Assembly (NCBI RefSeq): GCF_024642105.1
Contig: NZ_JAHEBT010000052.1
Coordinates: 434,001-498,000 of the forward strand
DNA from: Flavobacterium sp.
GTDB taxonomy: Bacteria; Bacteroidota; Bacteroidia; Flavobacteriales; Flavobacteriaceae
DNA: 64,000 bases
Direction of reading: 5' to 3'
Shown here one piece after another: positions 53,661-62,900 of this stretch. Numbering within the stretch: the stretch's first letter is position 1; each line of letters starts with the position of its first letter. The notes under the pieces were generated by a model that searched no databases, was not told the DNA's origin, and saw nothing but the letters and a program-made list of their open reading frames with translations. Position numbers and translations under genes: made by a program.

Positions 53661-54143
53661 TTAATTATCTACTACTTCTATTTTAACCCGCATCATTCCA
53701 CTTCTTTTATTTTGAGCAATTTCCATAAAAGCACGTTTGGTAAGGTCTATTTCTTTGGAACGCACAAAAGGCCCCCTATCTGTAATTTCTACAATTACTG
53801 AACTCCCATTAGCTTCATTGGTAACTCTAACTTTTGTTCCAAAAGGCAACTTTTTATGAGCTGCGGTATAGCCACTATTACTAAATTTTTTTCCACTAGT
53901 CGTTCTCTTTCCATTAAATTTATCAGCATAGTAAGAGGCAATTACTGATTTTTTATACAGTTTCCATTGTATTGGATCTATAAAAGCACTGTCTATTTGG
54001 ATTTCCTGCGGTACTAATCCTAATTTATTTTTTTTAAGAGTATCTTTTGCTGTTATTACTTTTTGTTTAACTACAGCCGCTGTCTGGCTCCAAGCCAAAC
54101 CAACTATAGCAACCAAAAACAATACTACTATCCTTTTTCTCAT
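53661..54143 (-). CDS. rlpA: RlpA-family septal ring lytic transglycosylase-like protein
   Basis: The 160-residue secreted protein has a signal peptide (MRKRIVVLFLVAIVGLAWSQ) and a double-psi beta-barrel (ASYYADKFNGKRTTSGKKFS, then AAHKKLPFGTKVRVTNEANG and VEITDRGPFVRSKEIDLTKR) like RlpA, which cleaves denuded glycan strands. The SPOR domain of E. coli RlpA is absent. It ends three bases from the convergent CYTH gene. Confidence 0.9.
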   Translation of the reverse strand: MRKRIVVLFLVAIVGLAWSQTAAVVKQKVITAKDTLKKNKLGLVPQEIQIDSAFIDPIQWKLYKKSVIASYYADKFNGKRTTSGKKFSNSGYTAAHKKLPFGTKVRVTNEANGSSVIVEITDRGPFVRSKEIDLTKRAFMEIAQNKRSGMMRVKIEVVDN

Positions 54144-54190
54144 TTATTCTGTATTAAATTGATATCTAATTGCATTACACTAGATAAAAA

Positions 54191-54208
54191 AAGTCCTTTT
54201 CAGGACTT
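54191..54208 (-). terminator. Short terminator
   Basis: AAGTCC / GGACTT stem with a T-run on the minus strand, between the rlpA start and the membrane-protein gene stop. Confidence 0.6.
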
Positions 54209-54215
54209 CATAATT

Positions 54216-54638
54216 TTAGAACCACAAATTCCAAGGAATCCTGCTTAAGATTAAAACCAATCCTAAACCATAAAAAATAGCAATGGATTTGAACTTAGCT
54301 TCATTTGTAGCTGCTTTTTTATGTTTAGACCAACCAATTGTGATCAAAACAATAGCAATGATATTAATTAATGGATGTTCTAAAGATGTTAATCGGTAGG
54401 CCTCGTTTTTCATTTGTCCAAAAACAGCTAACCCTAATGGAGACACAAAATACAAAACTAAACCCACAAGCAATTGAACATGAGCTCCTATTAAAGCAAA
54501 CAAAGCAATTTTTCTGTCTTTAGTTGTAAACTCTTTTTGGGATGATTTCCCAATAAAGGAATTAACCACCGCTATTACTAAAACTAAAATGGCTAAATAC
54601 GCCCAACCTGAATGAAATTTTTGAATGAATTCGTACAT
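54216..54638 (-). CDS. Four-helix membrane protein (cytochrome-b-like, often misnamed L27)
   Basis: The 140-residue protein has four hydrophobic helices: WAYLAILVLVIAVVNSFIG, IALFALIGAHVQLLVGLVLY, PLINIIAIVLITIGW and IAIFYGLGLVLILSRIPWN. Conserved His in GAHVQ and LEHPL could be heme or metal ligands, but no family function is established. I chose the ATG at 54638 (MYEFIQKFHSGWAYL). Confidence 0.75.
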   Translation of the reverse strand: MYEFIQKFHSGWAYLAILVLVIAVVNSFIGKSSQKEFTTKDRKIALFALIGAHVQLLVGLVLYFVSPLGLAVFGQMKNEAYRLTSLEHPLINIIAIVLITIGWSKHKKAATNEAKFKSIAIFYGLGLVLILSRIPWNLWF

Positions 54639-54688
54639 GTTTTTTATTTTATTGAATTTCAAATATAGTAAAAAAATGGTACAAAAAA

Positions 54689-54720
54689 AACGGCAACTCC
54701 TTTTTATGGGAGTTGCCGTT
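54689..54720 (-). terminator. Terminator of the TonB-receptor gene
   Basis: AACGGCAACTCC / GGAGTTGCCGTT stem with flanking A and T runs, 23 bases after the receptor stop. Confidence 0.9.
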
Positions 54721-54742
54721 TGTATGTAGTAACTTTCTTTAC

Positions 54743-57505
54743 TTAGAAGTTATAACGCAACGTGAAGTTCCATGTTCTTCCAAAACCAAAGAATACTTGG
54801 TTAGCATCAGCTACTCCTTTGTATGTTCTTCTCATCATATCATAAGTTGGTCCTGAAGTTCCAGAAATATAATCACTAGCGAAAATGTTAGTTCTTGACT
54901 CAGCAATATACACTTCATCTAAAAGGTTATTGATATTCAATCTAAAATTCAATGATTTTGATTTATCAGCACCTAATAATAATTTATAAGAAACTCCTGC
55001 ATCAACTAAACCATAAGAAGGCAACTCTAAAGTTCCTTTATTTGTAGCTAAAGTTTGTTTAGTAGGATCTAAACTTGCATATAATTTATCAGATAATCTA
55101 TAGTTAGCATCAATATTAACTCTAGGAGCTAGTTCATATGCAGCGCCAATACTAGCTGTCATTTGAGCAACATCTCCTACTCTTGTTCCATCAACATAAT
55201 ATGTTGTTGTTGTTCCACCAGAGATATTATTATTGTTTACATCAAATCTTCTACCTGTAATGTTACCTTCATATACCCATTTTCCTAATGAGAACATCCC
55301 GTTTAATTTTAATTTATCACCCACTTTTGCATTCATATCAACTTCAACTCCTGAGTGAACTTGAGTAATTCCAGCAAAATCATAGTATCCTCCTGGATTA
55401 TCAGTTGCAGCGTCATTTGCTCTTTGGTATCTGTCTTTCCATGAAGTATGGTATAGATTCACATTAGCGTTAAACACTGCCGAACGGAAACCATATCCTG
55501 CCTCTAATCCTAATACTTTTTCATTAGTTAAGTTTTCGTTAACTAAAGATTGATTATTTGGATACACTGCATTAAAGAAAGGTTGTTTTGAATAATACCC
55601 TGCATTCACAAATACATTATGGTTGTCATTGATGTTGTAATTAGCACCCCCTTTAACGTTACCACCTAACAAGTTTTTATAGTCTGTAGATGACAAAGGG
55701 TTAGGAGTTAAATACAAGAAATAATCATCTCTTCTAAATCCTTGATTAGAAACAGCTCCTTGGAAAAACGCTGTTAATTTTTCAGCAGAATACTCTAACT
55801 GGGTGAACGCACCGTACCAATTCACTAAACCATCATTGTTGTAGTTTATTTTAGCTGTTTGATAATCTAAACTAAAGAATGGATTTAAATTTGGTCTTGC
55901 TGCATAGGTTGCAGTTAACACTCTATTTGGATTGTTTTTGTCGTTATTATCTAAATAATTTTTCGCACCTAACAAATCAACTATGTTTTGGTAGTGAATT
56001 CCTCTATATGTTCTAGCATCAAGACCAAAATCTAAAGTGAATCTTTCAGATAATTTGGTATTCAAGTTAATTACACCTCCATACCAGTTGTGTGAATTGA
56101 TAGAAGAAATTTTTGTAATACCATTTGTAGTATTGTTTGAAGTAGTAGAACTATTTTGGAAAGCACCACTAGTAAGTGTTCTAGTTGAAATGCCTGTTGA
56201 ACCTGGAATAACTACACTTGATCCAGAATTCCAAGCTTGAATTAAGTCAACATTGATAATCCCATTTGGCAATCTTAAATTATCTGAGTTGAATCTATTT
56301 CCTCTTATTGCTCCAGCACCATTAGATCCTCCACCACGACCCCAAGAACCGTACACTACTGTAGATAATTTAGTTTTGTCGTTGATTTTGTAATCCCAGT
56401 TAATAGATGCAATTGGTTTGTGGTAATAATTAGTTCTAAAGTTATATTCTTGACCATTTAAAATACCCCAATCATTGTTATATCTTCTGTTTGGCTCACC
56501 ATTAGTACCATATTTAATAAACTGAGCAATTGTTGGAGCTGTAGATCTTTGATTGTGCCATTGAGGTGCACCAGTGATTGTAAATTCTAAATCGTGTTTT
56601 GCATTGATTTTATAACCAATTCCGATAAAGTAGTTTCCTCCTTCGAATTTAGTTCCATCAACATAATTATCTCCTGCAGTTTGACTTAACAATACCGAAG
56701 CAGATAAACCGTTTTTCATTACTCCAGTTGAGTAAGATGCTGATTTTTTCAAGTAATTATTGTTAGCAAAACCAACAGCTACATTACCACCTTCTTTCAT
56801 ATCAGCAGAACGAGTTACTACGTTAATAGTTCCTCCTACAGATGAAATAGCTAGTTTAGAAGAACCTAAACCTCTTTGTACTTGCATAGCCGAAGTTACA
56901 TCTGACAAACCAGCCCAGTTACTCCAGTACACAGAGCTGTTTTCCATATCATTAACAGGAACCCCGTTAATCAAAACCGCAATATTTTTTTGATCAAATC
57001 CACGGATATTGATTCTTGAATCTCCAAAACCACCACCTGATTTAGTAGCATATACTGAAGGCGTATTTGCTAAAACCTCTGGAAATTCTTGAGAACCCAA
57101 TTTTTCTTGAATCTCAGCAGCTTTAATTGTAGATACAGCTACTGGAGTTTTTCTGTCTTTAGCAACGTCTACTACTGAACTTCTTACTACAATTTCTTGT
57201 AATTGATTATCATCAGCAATTAAAGCAACAGTACCAACATTAGTTGCACCATTAAACTTAACTGTTTTTGATTTGTAACCAATAAAAGAAATAACTAATT
57301 CTCCTGAATTAGTTGTTGTATTGATAGAAAATTTTCCATCAAAATCTGTTGAAACAGCAATTTTTGTTCCTTTAATAACAATATTTGCTCCAGGTAAAGA
57401 ACCTTTACCATCTGTAACAGTTCCAGTTACTTTCCCTTGTGCGAAAGCTGTAGAAACTATTAAAAACATTAATCCTGTAAGTAACCAGTTTTTCATTGTT
57501 TTCAT
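54743..57505 (-). CDS. TonB-dependent receptor
   Basis: The 920-residue outer-membrane transporter has a signal peptide (about residues 1-22, ending TAFAQG), a CarboxypepD_reg-like domain (about 24-110) and a plug domain with EFPEVLANTPSVYATKSGGG, INIRGFDQKNIAVLINGVPV and VGGTINVVTRSA. A large barrel ends in the C-terminal Phe (TLRYNF). No SusD gene is adjacent, so it is more likely a metal, cofactor or peptide receptor than a polysaccharide one. The substrate is unknown. Confidence 0.93.
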   Translation of the reverse strand: MKTMKNWLLTGLMFLIVSTAFAQGKVTGTVTDGKGSLPGANIVIKGTKIAVSTDFDGKFSINTTTNSGELVISFIGYKSKTVKFNGATNVGTVALIADDNQLQEIVVRSSVVDVAKDRKTPVAVSTIKAAEIQEKLGSQEFPEVLANTPSVYATKSGGGFGDSRINIRGFDQKNIAVLINGVPVNDMENSSVYWSNWAGLSDVTSAMQVQRGLGSSKLAISSVGGTINVVTRSADMKEGGNVAVGFANNNYLKKSASYSTGVMKNGLSASVLLSQTAGDNYVDGTKFEGGNYFIGIGYKINAKHDLEFTITGAPQWHNQRSTAPTIAQFIKYGTNGEPNRRYNNDWGILNGQEYNFRTNYYHKPIASINWDYKINDKTKLSTVVYGSWGRGGGSNGAGAIRGNRFNSDNLRLPNGIINVDLIQAWNSGSSVVIPGSTGISTRTLTSGAFQNSSTTSNNTTNGITKISSINSHNWYGGVINLNTKLSERFTLDFGLDARTYRGIHYQNIVDLLGAKNYLDNNDKNNPNRVLTATYAARPNLNPFFSLDYQTAKINYNNDGLVNWYGAFTQLEYSAEKLTAFFQGAVSNQGFRRDDYFLYLTPNPLSSTDYKNLLGGNVKGGANYNINDNHNVFVNAGYYSKQPFFNAVYPNNQSLVNENLTNEKVLGLEAGYGFRSAVFNANVNLYHTSWKDRYQRANDAATDNPGGYYDFAGITQVHSGVEVDMNAKVGDKLKLNGMFSLGKWVYEGNITGRRFDVNNNNISGGTTTTYYVDGTRVGDVAQMTASIGAAYELAPRVNIDANYRLSDKLYASLDPTKQTLATNKGTLELPSYGLVDAGVSYKLLLGADKSKSLNFRLNINNLLDEVYIAESRTNIFASDYISGTSGPTYDMMRRTYKGVADANQVFFGFGRTWNFTLRYNF

Positions 57506-57530
57506 TGTTGTTTTGTTAATTTATTTTTGG

Positions 57531-57538
57531 CAAAATTA
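57531..57538 (-). promoter_or_regulatory. Predicted -7 element of the TonB receptor
   Basis: On the minus strand TAATTTTG lies 25 bases before the ATG. The nearest TTG is 27 bases away, outside the normal spacing. Confidence 0.35.
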
Positions 57539-57737
57539 TAACATTTTTGTCTTAATACGTTAACACAACGTTAAAAAATTCACTTTTCCCGCGTCTTTTT
57601 TGAATTAATGATGATTTTACAAGGGGTTTCAATTAAAAAAACACAATTAAAACATTTTGAATTCCTTTTTTATTGATTTTGCAATAAATAAAAGTACCCT
57701 CCAAATAATTATCTTTAAAAAGACCAAAATTCAATAA

Positions 57738-57772
57738 AAAAAGCGCTTTGAAATAAATCAAAGCGCTTTTTT
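57738..57772 (-). terminator. Terminator of pgi
   Basis: AAAAAGCGCTTTG / CAAAGCGCTTTTT perfect stem, 29 bases after the pgi stop. Confidence 0.85.
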
Positions 57773-57801
57773 ATCTACTATTTACAATCTAAGTTCTCAA
57801 C

Positions 57802-59445
57802 TTATTTATTTTGTAAAAAATGATTCAATAAAAACGAAGTAGAACTATCGTGGTTTTTAACTGTTTTAGTATTGATTTCATCTAGAATAGAATTGGCCAA
57901 TTGTTTTCCTAATTCCACTCCCCATTGATCAAAACTAAAAATATTCCAAATTACCCCTTGAACAAAAATTTTATGTTCGTACATCGCAATCAATGAACCC
58001 AATGATTTTGGAGTTAATTTTTGAATTAATAAAGTATTCGTTGGTTTGTTTCCTGTAAACACTTTAAATGGCAACAAAGTCGCTGCTTTTTCTTTTGACA
58101 GCCCTTGTTTGTCAAATTCAGCTTGTACTTGCGATTCTGTTTTACCATGTAACAACGCTTCTGTTTGGGCGAAAAAGTTAGACATCAATTTGTCATGGTG
58201 ATTATCATCTCCATATAATGGTTTCACAAATCCAATAAAATCAGCAGGAATCACTTTTGTTCCTTGATGAATCAATTGAAAAAAGGCGTGTTGCGAATTC
58301 GTGCCTGGCTCTCCCCAAATGATAGTCCCAGTTTGATAGTTGACTGGTTTTCCATCACGTCCTACACTTTTACCATTACTTTCCATTGTTCCCTGTTGTA
58401 AATAAGGGGCTAATTTTTGTAAATATTGCGTGTACGGAATCAAGGCTTCACTTTCGGCACCAAAGAAATTATTGTACCAAACGCTCAATAGAGCTAATGT
58501 TACCGGGATATTTTGGTCAAAGTCAGTGGTTTTAAAATGCTCGTCCATTTCATTGGCTCCATTCAATAAGGCATCGTAATTTTCAAATCCAATAGCTAAA
58601 CTAATAGAAAGACCTACCGCACTCCACAATGAAAAACGACCTCCAACCCAATCCCACATTGGGAAAACATTATCTGGATTAATTCCAAACTCTGTTACCT
58701 TATCTAAATTAGTAGAAACTGCAACGAAATGTTTGGCTACATCTTCTTGTTTTGCTGATTTTAAAAACCATTCCTTAATAGTTTCTGAGTTTGTTAAGGT
58801 TTCTTGTGTGGTAAATGTTTTAGAAACAATCACAAACAAAGTGGTTTCTGGATTGATTTTCTTGATAATTTCATTGACATGGTCTCCATCTACATTGGAA
58901 ACAAAATGAACATTCAAATGATTTTTATAAAATTGCAAGGCTTCTACCGCCATGGCTGGTCCTAAATCAGAGCCACCAATACCAATATTAACAATATCGG
59001 TAAACGTTTTACCAGTATATCCAGTTCTTTTACCAGAAACTACTTCGTTAGTAAACGCTTTAATTTTATTTTTTACCGCATACACTTCTGGCATTACGTT
59101 TTGACCTTCTACGTTAATTACCGCAGATTCTTTAGCACGTAAAGCCGTATGAAGCACTGCTCTGTTTTCTGTCTGATTGATTAATTCTCCCTCAAAATAA
59201 GACGCAATAGCTTCTTTCAAACCCACTTGATTCGCTAATTCTAACAATAAAGTTACCGTTTCTTGATTGATTCTATTTTTAGAATAATCCAAAAGAAAAT
59301 CATTCCATTTTAAATTGAATTTTTCTACGCGCGACGCATCTGCTTGAAATAATTCTTGCATAGTAGTCGATGCAATTGCATTATAATGTTGTTGCAATTT
59401 TGCCCAAGTAGGAGTTTGGGTAGGATTAACTGTTTGTAAAGCCAT
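57802..59445 (-). CDS. pgi: Glucose-6-phosphate isomerase
   Basis: The 547-residue glycolytic enzyme interconverts glucose- and fructose-6-phosphate. Motifs: [55 protein letters not shown], and [18 protein letters not shown] with the [19 protein letters not shown] site. Length is normal. Confidence 0.97.
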   Translation of the reverse strand: MALQTVNPTQTPTWAKLQQHYNAIASTTMQELFQADASRVEKFNLKWNDFLLDYSKNRINQETVTLLLELANQVGLKEAIASYFEGELINQTENRAVLHTALRAKESAVINVEGQNVMPEVYAVKNKIKAFTNEVVSGKRTGYTGKTFTDIVNIGIGGSDLGPAMAVEALQFYKNHLNVHFVSNVDGDHVNEIIKKINPETTLFVIVSKTFTTQETLTNSETIKEWFLKSAKQEDVAKHFVAVSTNLDKVTEFGINPDNVFPMWDWVGGRFSLWSAVGLSISLAIGFENYDALLNGANEMDEHFKTTDFDQNIPVTLALLSVWYNNFFGAESEALIPYTQYLQKLAPYLQQGTMESNGKSVGRDGKPVNYQTGTIIWGEPGTNSQHAFFQLIHQGTKVIPADFIGFVKPLYGDDNHHDKLMSNFFAQTEALLHGKTESQVQAEFDKQGLSKEKAATLLPFKVFTGNKPTNTLLIQKLTPKSLGSLIAMYEHKIFVQGVIWNIFSFDQWGVELGKQLANSILDEINTKTVKNHDSSTSFLLNHFLQNK

Positions 59446-59557
59446 TTTTATAATTGGTTTGTTCTATTATTTTTTAATTTCGGGCAAAAATACTGAAATT
59501 AGTTTGAATACCACTTGTACCCAAAACATATCACAATTTTAAGAAAAAGAACTGTTT

Positions 59558-60787
59558 TTATAAGTTGGCTACACTATCCAACTCTCTTTTTAGGGGTTCG
59601 ATTTGTTGTAAGTATCGCTTTTTAGAAGCACCTGCCATTGACTCTCCTGTAGGGAGTTTTAAGCGCAAGGCATCTACCTGAACCCCGTTTTTCCAAAAAC
59701 GATAACAAACATGAGGCCCTGTGGCTAATCCTGTACTTCCCACTCTACCTATAATTTGTCCTTGAGTTACATGCTGACCTCGTCTAACCAAAATTTTCGA
59801 CATATGAAGGTATTGTGTCGAATAAGTACTGTTGTGTTTTACTTTCACAAAGTTCCCGTTTCCTGTAGTAAAACCCGTTTGTTCTACCACACCTGCTGCA
59901 GTAGTTGTGATTGGCGTCCCATGAGGAGCCGCATAATCAGTTCCTTTATGAGCTTTCCAAATTCCTTGAACGGGATGCAATCTATTCGAGCTGTATCGCG
60001 AAGTAATTCTACTAAATTTAATTGGAGTTTTTAAGAAGAAATTCTTCAATGTTTTTCCTTCGTCGTCATAATATTCAATCTTTCCTGAAGAATTTGACGA
60101 GTAAGGAAACGCATATACTATCTTGCCTTTGTATTCAAAAAATGCAGCTTCCAAGCTATCTACGCCATCATAAATGGAATCGTTGATATACCTTTCGGTA
60201 AACGTTAAAGCAAAACGATCTCCTTTTTTTAATTTGAAAAAGTCAATCGACCACGCATATATTTTTGTGATTTTACTTGCCAAAGCTCCTTCTACTCTAG
60301 CACTTTCCAATGTTTCAGAAAGCGAGCTTTTTAAAACCCCACCAATCGTTCTTCGTTTGAGTGTAATAGGTTTAGTTTTTTTATAAGCTACGACCGAAGT
60401 ATCTCGTAAATCAACTACGTAGTAATTCACCGCATCCGGTTGATAAATAAAAACCTGTAATTTGTTCTTTCTGTCTTTTGACCTAAGTAATACATAGGGT
60501 TTGTTGTATCGCATGATACGCACATCAAAAGTGTCTTTGACTTTTTCGATAATATCATACACTTCCTTATCTCCTATATTTTGTCTTTCAATGATGCTGC
60601 CAAAAGTATCTCCCTTTTTGATTGTATCATGAATAACATTAAAATCAGCATAGGTAAAACCAAACTCACTCTTTTTAGGAGCAGATTGAATTTCCTGTTC
60701 ATCCAAACTTTCTTGATTTTTAGTACAAGAAAGAACAGATAGCAGAATAATTATGATTAAGAAAAAGGGCGGTATTCTTTTTAACAT
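59558..60787 (-). CDS. M23-family murein endopeptidase (lipoprotein)
   Basis: The 409-residue protein begins with a lipoprotein-like signal (MLKRIPPFFLIIIILLSVLS, then Cys21). A membrane-proximal stalk follows, and then the peptidase M23 domain with zinc motif HKGTDYAAPHGTPI (His and Asp). The usual HxH motif reads GPHVCYRFW, i.e. Cys in the second position. LytM/MepM-type enzymes cleave peptide cross-links in the cell wall. It lies 12 bases after the tryptophan dioxygenase gene on the same strand. Confidence 0.92.
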   Translation of the reverse strand: MLKRIPPFFLIIIILLSVLSCTKNQESLDEQEIQSAPKKSEFGFTYADFNVIHDTIKKGDTFGSIIERQNIGDKEVYDIIEKVKDTFDVRIMRYNKPYVLLRSKDRKNKLQVFIYQPDAVNYYVVDLRDTSVVAYKKTKPITLKRRTIGGVLKSSLSETLESARVEGALASKITKIYAWSIDFFKLKKGDRFALTFTERYINDSIYDGVDSLEAAFFEYKGKIVYAFPYSSNSSGKIEYYDDEGKTLKNFFLKTPIKFSRITSRYSSNRLHPVQGIWKAHKGTDYAAPHGTPITTTAAGVVEQTGFTTGNGNFVKVKHNSTYSTQYLHMSKILVRRGQHVTQGQIIGRVGSTGLATGPHVCYRFWKNGVQVDALRLKLPTGESMAGASKKRYLQQIEPLKRELDSVANL

Positions 60788-60799
60788 TAGGCAATCATA

Positions 60800-61735
60800 T
60801 TATTTAGTTTCTCCCCAATTGGCTAATTCCTCAGCACTCCATAATTCAGGAAAAAATATTCTTCGTTGGTATTTAGGGTGCATGTATTTTTTCCAATCAC
60901 TACCTCCAGTAGCTTCTCCATCTCCCAAACCACTTTGGTCTATATATTTAATAGCGACGTTCAAATGTTGCATTACCCAAGTAATATTTACCGTATAATC
61001 CAAATGACGCATCGCTTGGATTAATGTTGTATTTTGTTGATCTTCAAGCGGCAATTGTTGGAACTTTTGCCAAATATTTATCGTATTATATTCTTGCATA
61101 TGACTCAAGAAAATATTTTTGTATTTTCTTTCGAACTCTTCCAAAAGAAACGATTTTTCTCCTGTCTTATAATCTTTCCCTGCGGCTTGCCAATACAAAT
61201 GTTCAAACGCATATTCAAACGAAGTATCTCTATCAATAGAAGCTCTAAATCGATGGTCTATTAGATTAATTAAATCGGTAGAGCAAAACTCAATTAGACG
61301 GTACTGTGCACTTTGGAAACCACTGGCTGGGGTTAATGTAGTTCTAAATTTCATGTACTGCTCCACTTCCATCCCGTTTTCCATGATTTCAAACGAAGTG
61401 GTCAACATATCAAAATAACGACTAATGCGCATTAAACGTTCGGTAAAAAAATCAATTTTGATGTCCTGACAATAGGAAATTTGACGCATTTCCCACAAAA
61501 TCATTTTAAAAATTAATTCATTGACTTGATGATACATGATAAATACCATTTCGTCAGGAAGCGTAGTTCTTTGCGTTTGAAGACTCAACAAAGCATCTGT
61601 TTGAATGTAATCCCAATAGGTTATTGGCTTAGACCAAAGCAACCCTTCGAGTTGAGTTTCGGTTTTTTGATTGATTGCGTCGTATTTTAAATCAATTTCT
61701 TTTAAAATAGCTGCTGAACTATTGGTACTAGTCAT
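60800..61735 (-). CDS. Tryptophan 2,3-dioxygenase family protein
   Basis: The 311-residue heme enzyme would oxidise tryptophan to N-formylkynurenine. Family signatures: YHQVNELIFKMILWEM, FRTTLTPASGFQSAQYRLIE, and the C-terminal proximal-His segment RHLDYTVNITWVMQHLNVA. Its start codon overlaps the stop of the upstream DUF3108 gene (TAATG), so the two are translationally coupled. Whether this Bacteroidetes member is a true tryptophan dioxygenase is not proven by sequence. Confidence 0.88.
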   Translation of the reverse strand: MTSTNSSAAILKEIDLKYDAINQKTETQLEGLLWSKPITYWDYIQTDALLSLQTQRTTLPDEMVFIMYHQVNELIFKMILWEMRQISYCQDIKIDFFTERLMRISRYFDMLTTSFEIMENGMEVEQYMKFRTTLTPASGFQSAQYRLIEFCSTDLINLIDHRFRASIDRDTSFEYAFEHLYWQAAGKDYKTGEKSFLLEEFERKYKNIFLSHMQEYNTINIWQKFQQLPLEDQQNTTLIQAMRHLDYTVNITWVMQHLNVAIKYIDQSGLGDGEATGGSDWKKYMHPKYQRRIFFPELWSAEELANWGETK

Positions 61736-62505
61736 TACTGTTTTACTTTAAATGGATTTTTCAATCCTTTGAATGCATCTAAATCTGCTTTGATGGAACC
61801 TACGGCTAAACTAGCTTGAATTCGAAGAGGAATCTTATTATCATCATCTGAAATCCAAACCGTTACACTTTCTTGCTCTTTAAAAACCCTTCCTGATTGT
61901 ACTAAGGGTCTAAAAATCATCGTAGCAATAGTGCCAAATTTAGTTTTAATATCGTCCCGACCAATGAATTTTAACTTAAACTTTGTAGTTTCATCGTCAA
62001 AAAACATATCAATAGCAACAGACTCGCCTGGCTTAATTTTATTAATATTGGGAGAATTTCGAAGATAATAAAAAGCAGAAAGGATATCTTGAGTGTTTTT
62101 TGGAATCACAAAAACTTTTTCCGTTCTGTGTTTGTAATCTTTTACCACAACCTTATTTAGGTTTGTATTGAAAAAACCTTCTTGGTTTTTAGTATATCCT
62201 CCTTCGTCAATTTTTCGAACAAACTGATATGGAACAAATGTTTCTTTATTGATGTAGCTTTCATATAAATCGTCCACTTTGAAAAAAAATCGAGAAAACC
62301 CTGTCGTATACCCTTTTCCTACTAAATGGAAAACTTTTTCATTATTAACACTCGCTTCCTTTACTTCTAGAGTAGCATAACCTGCATTAACAAACCCATA
62401 ATGAATGCGGAATTTAAACCATTCTCCCACATCAAAAGTAGCCTCACTTTGGGTATCAAAACCAAGTGTTGTCAGTAGGAGCAAAAAAAATAGTGCTTTT
62501 TTCAT
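61735..62505 (-). CDS. DUF3108 periplasmic protein
   Basis: From the ATG at 62505 the protein (256 residues) has a signal peptide MKKALFFLLLLTTLGFDTQS and the DUF3108 core: WFKFRIHYGFVNAGYATLEV, then FSRFFFKVDDLYESYINKET and later ITVW-like SVTVWISDDDNKIPLRIQAS. The function of the domain is unknown. It is first in a likely operon with the dioxygenase and the M23 peptidase. Confidence 0.87.
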   Translation of the reverse strand: MKKALFFLLLLTTLGFDTQSEATFDVGEWFKFRIHYGFVNAGYATLEVKEASVNNEKVFHLVGKGYTTGFSRFFFKVDDLYESYINKETFVPYQFVRKIDEGGYTKNQEGFFNTNLNKVVVKDYKHRTEKVFVIPKNTQDILSAFYYLRNSPNINKIKPGESVAIDMFFDDETTKFKLKFIGRDDIKTKFGTIATMIFRPLVQSGRVFKEQESVTVWISDDDNKIPLRIQASLAVGSIKADLDAFKGLKNPFKVKQ

Positions 62506-62550
62506 AATATAGTTGGGGTACTTCATTTATGGTTTTTACCATTTCTGTAC

Positions 62551-62581
62551 CAAAAGTATTAAAACAAAAAAACTCAGTCAA
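62551..62581 (-). promoter_or_regulatory. Predicted promoter of the DUF3108-dioxygenase-M23 operon
   Basis: On the minus strand TTG (62579-62581), a 20-base spacer and TACTTTTG (62551-62558) match the consensus, 45 bases before the ATG. The TTG falls inside a hairpin arm (62566-62598). Confidence 0.55.
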
Positions 62582-62598
62582 ATATTGACTGAGTTTTT
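62566..62598 (-). terminator. Terminator overlapping the operon promoter
   Basis: AAAAAACTCAGTCAA pairs with TTGACTGAGTTTTT in a near-perfect stem bordered by A and T runs. It would stop transcripts coming from the surface-antigen gene while the promoter starts within it. Confidence 0.7.
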
Positions 62599-62900
62599 GT
62601 GCTATTAACTAACCAAAAAACTATAAATTATGAAATTTATATCAAAACCGAAAGGAAACCACCCCTTTCATTTTTGTTTTACAAATTTACAGCAAGTTCA
62701 ATAGTTTTTTTTCATTAAAATAGACTTTAACAGAAGATTTGTCATTTATAAATCCGAAAACACTTATTTTTTTACATAATAAAAAAATAAGTGCCTTTTT
62801 TAATGATTATTTTAATTTATTTTAAACATATTCCATCAAAATTCTCAATAAAATTCAAAAAATTAAGAGTTTTAAAAGCTAAAAACGCCTGGTTGAAGCA

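Larger units (their letters stand above)
62527..62900. other. Intergenic region upstream of the DUF3108 gene
   Basis: The 374 bases hold a promoter (62551-62581), an overlapping hairpin (62566-62598), a short plus-strand open frame of 24 codons (62630-62704) of doubtful status, and an AT-rich remainder without other visible structure. Confidence 0.6.

Noticed and set aside
54216..54638. Ribosomal protein L27
   Set aside because: Often so named in databases, but the protein is a four-helix membrane protein with no L27 sequence features.
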